A DNA stretch of 7,179 bases, from NCBI GenBank assembly GCA_048884925.1, contig JBHLQK010000161.1, forward strand, positions 1 through 7,179, in the 5' to 3' direction. This document shows, in pieces, positions 6,920 through 7,179 of the stretch. The stretch comes from SMTZ1-83 sp048884925 (GTDB lineage: Archaea; Asgardarchaeota; Thorarchaeia; Thorarchaeales; Thorarchaeaceae). A model generated the notes under the pieces. That model was not told the DNA's origin. It worked only from the letters and a program-made list of their open reading frames with translations, and made no database searches. The position numbers were made by a program, and so were the translations under genes. Position 1 is the first letter of the stretch; each line of letters starts with the position of its first letter.

Positions 6920-7179
6920 TCACCTAGGCTCACTGAACAGGCGTACTTTTACCATGCCTCGATGTACATCTCTTCTGTCTTTTATTGCGAGAACTTCGGG
7001 ATTCTTGAATGCTTCATCCATAGTAAGCTGCAACTCGTCCTTTGATACCTTCAGTCGAATATCATCGGCAATTGACTCAATTGTTTCTGCAGGCACAATG
7101 ATATCAATATCCTCTTTAAGGCCAATTTTCTCAAGGGACTCTTCTATAAGACCTCCACCTACAGTGAGAGAGGCCGTAC
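6920..7179 (-). CDS. Unidentified protein, C-terminal part only (5' end beyond the window)
   Basis: Reading the minus strand from 7177 gives 85 residues and a TGA at 6920-6922; the N terminus is outside the window. The visible part starts TASLTVGGGLIEESLEKIG and ends VKVRLFSEPR. It is a soluble-looking alternation of beta-like (IDIIVPA, MVKVRLF) and acidic helical segments, with no transmembrane stretch and no catalytic motif I can name. The frame is open throughout, the other two minus-strand frames have early stops, and the composition looks like real protein, so I regard it as coding. It converges on copy 2 with a 107-base gap and is probably unrelated to the NTPase pair. I do not recognise the family. 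Confidence 0.6.
   Translation of the reverse strand, partial: TASLTVGGGLIEESLEKIGLKEDIDIIVPAETIESIADDIRLKVSKDELQLTMDEAFKNPEVLAIKDRRDVHRGMVKVRLFSEPR

Overview
The window is almost entirely filled by two large, tandem, same-strand paralogous genes. Each encodes a protein of about 1,050-1,135 residues with an N-terminal STAND-class (NB-ARC/NACHT-like) P-loop NTPase, a winged-helix region, and a long C-terminal array of tetratricopeptide (TPR) helices. A third gene enters from the right end on the opposite strand and is cut by the window edge. Its 85 visible C-terminal residues match no family I recognise.

Layout. Bases 1-89 hold no supportable gene. Bases 90-149 are the promoter and leader of gene 1, which is coding from 150 to 3557. 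Bases 3558-3668 separate the genes and hold an inverted repeat followed by a second copy of the promoter and leader. Gene 2 runs from 3669 to 6812. Bases 6813-6919 are a convergent intergenic gap with no clear terminator, and the partial minus-strand gene occupies 6920-7179.

How the genes relate. The NTPase halves align without gaps for the first 215 residues, with 148 identities by hand count (about 69%). The TPR halves are far more diverged and differ by two 46-residue repeats. Each gene has its own copy of a 24-bp element that is identical in both, followed by a similar leader and a GAGGT ribosome binding site 7 nt before the start codon. The pattern is an ancient tandem duplication with a constrained switch and promoter and a diversified sensor. 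That pattern is typical of STAND signalling or defence proteins, but no stimulus, effector or partner is visible here, so a defence role is inference only.

Novelty candidates. (1) The 24-bp identical promoter element at the same place before both genes. (2) A glycine-rich hydrophobic segment, nearly invariant, between Walker A and Walker B in proteins that have no recognisable effector domain. (3) A TPR superhelix with an exact 46-residue period and different repeat number in the two copies.

Organism. Moderate G+C, mixed arginine codon use including frequent AGA/AGG, and an A/T-rich box just upstream of a short leader would suit an archaeon. The strong GAGGT sites suit bacteria equally well. 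I cannot assign a lineage with confidence.
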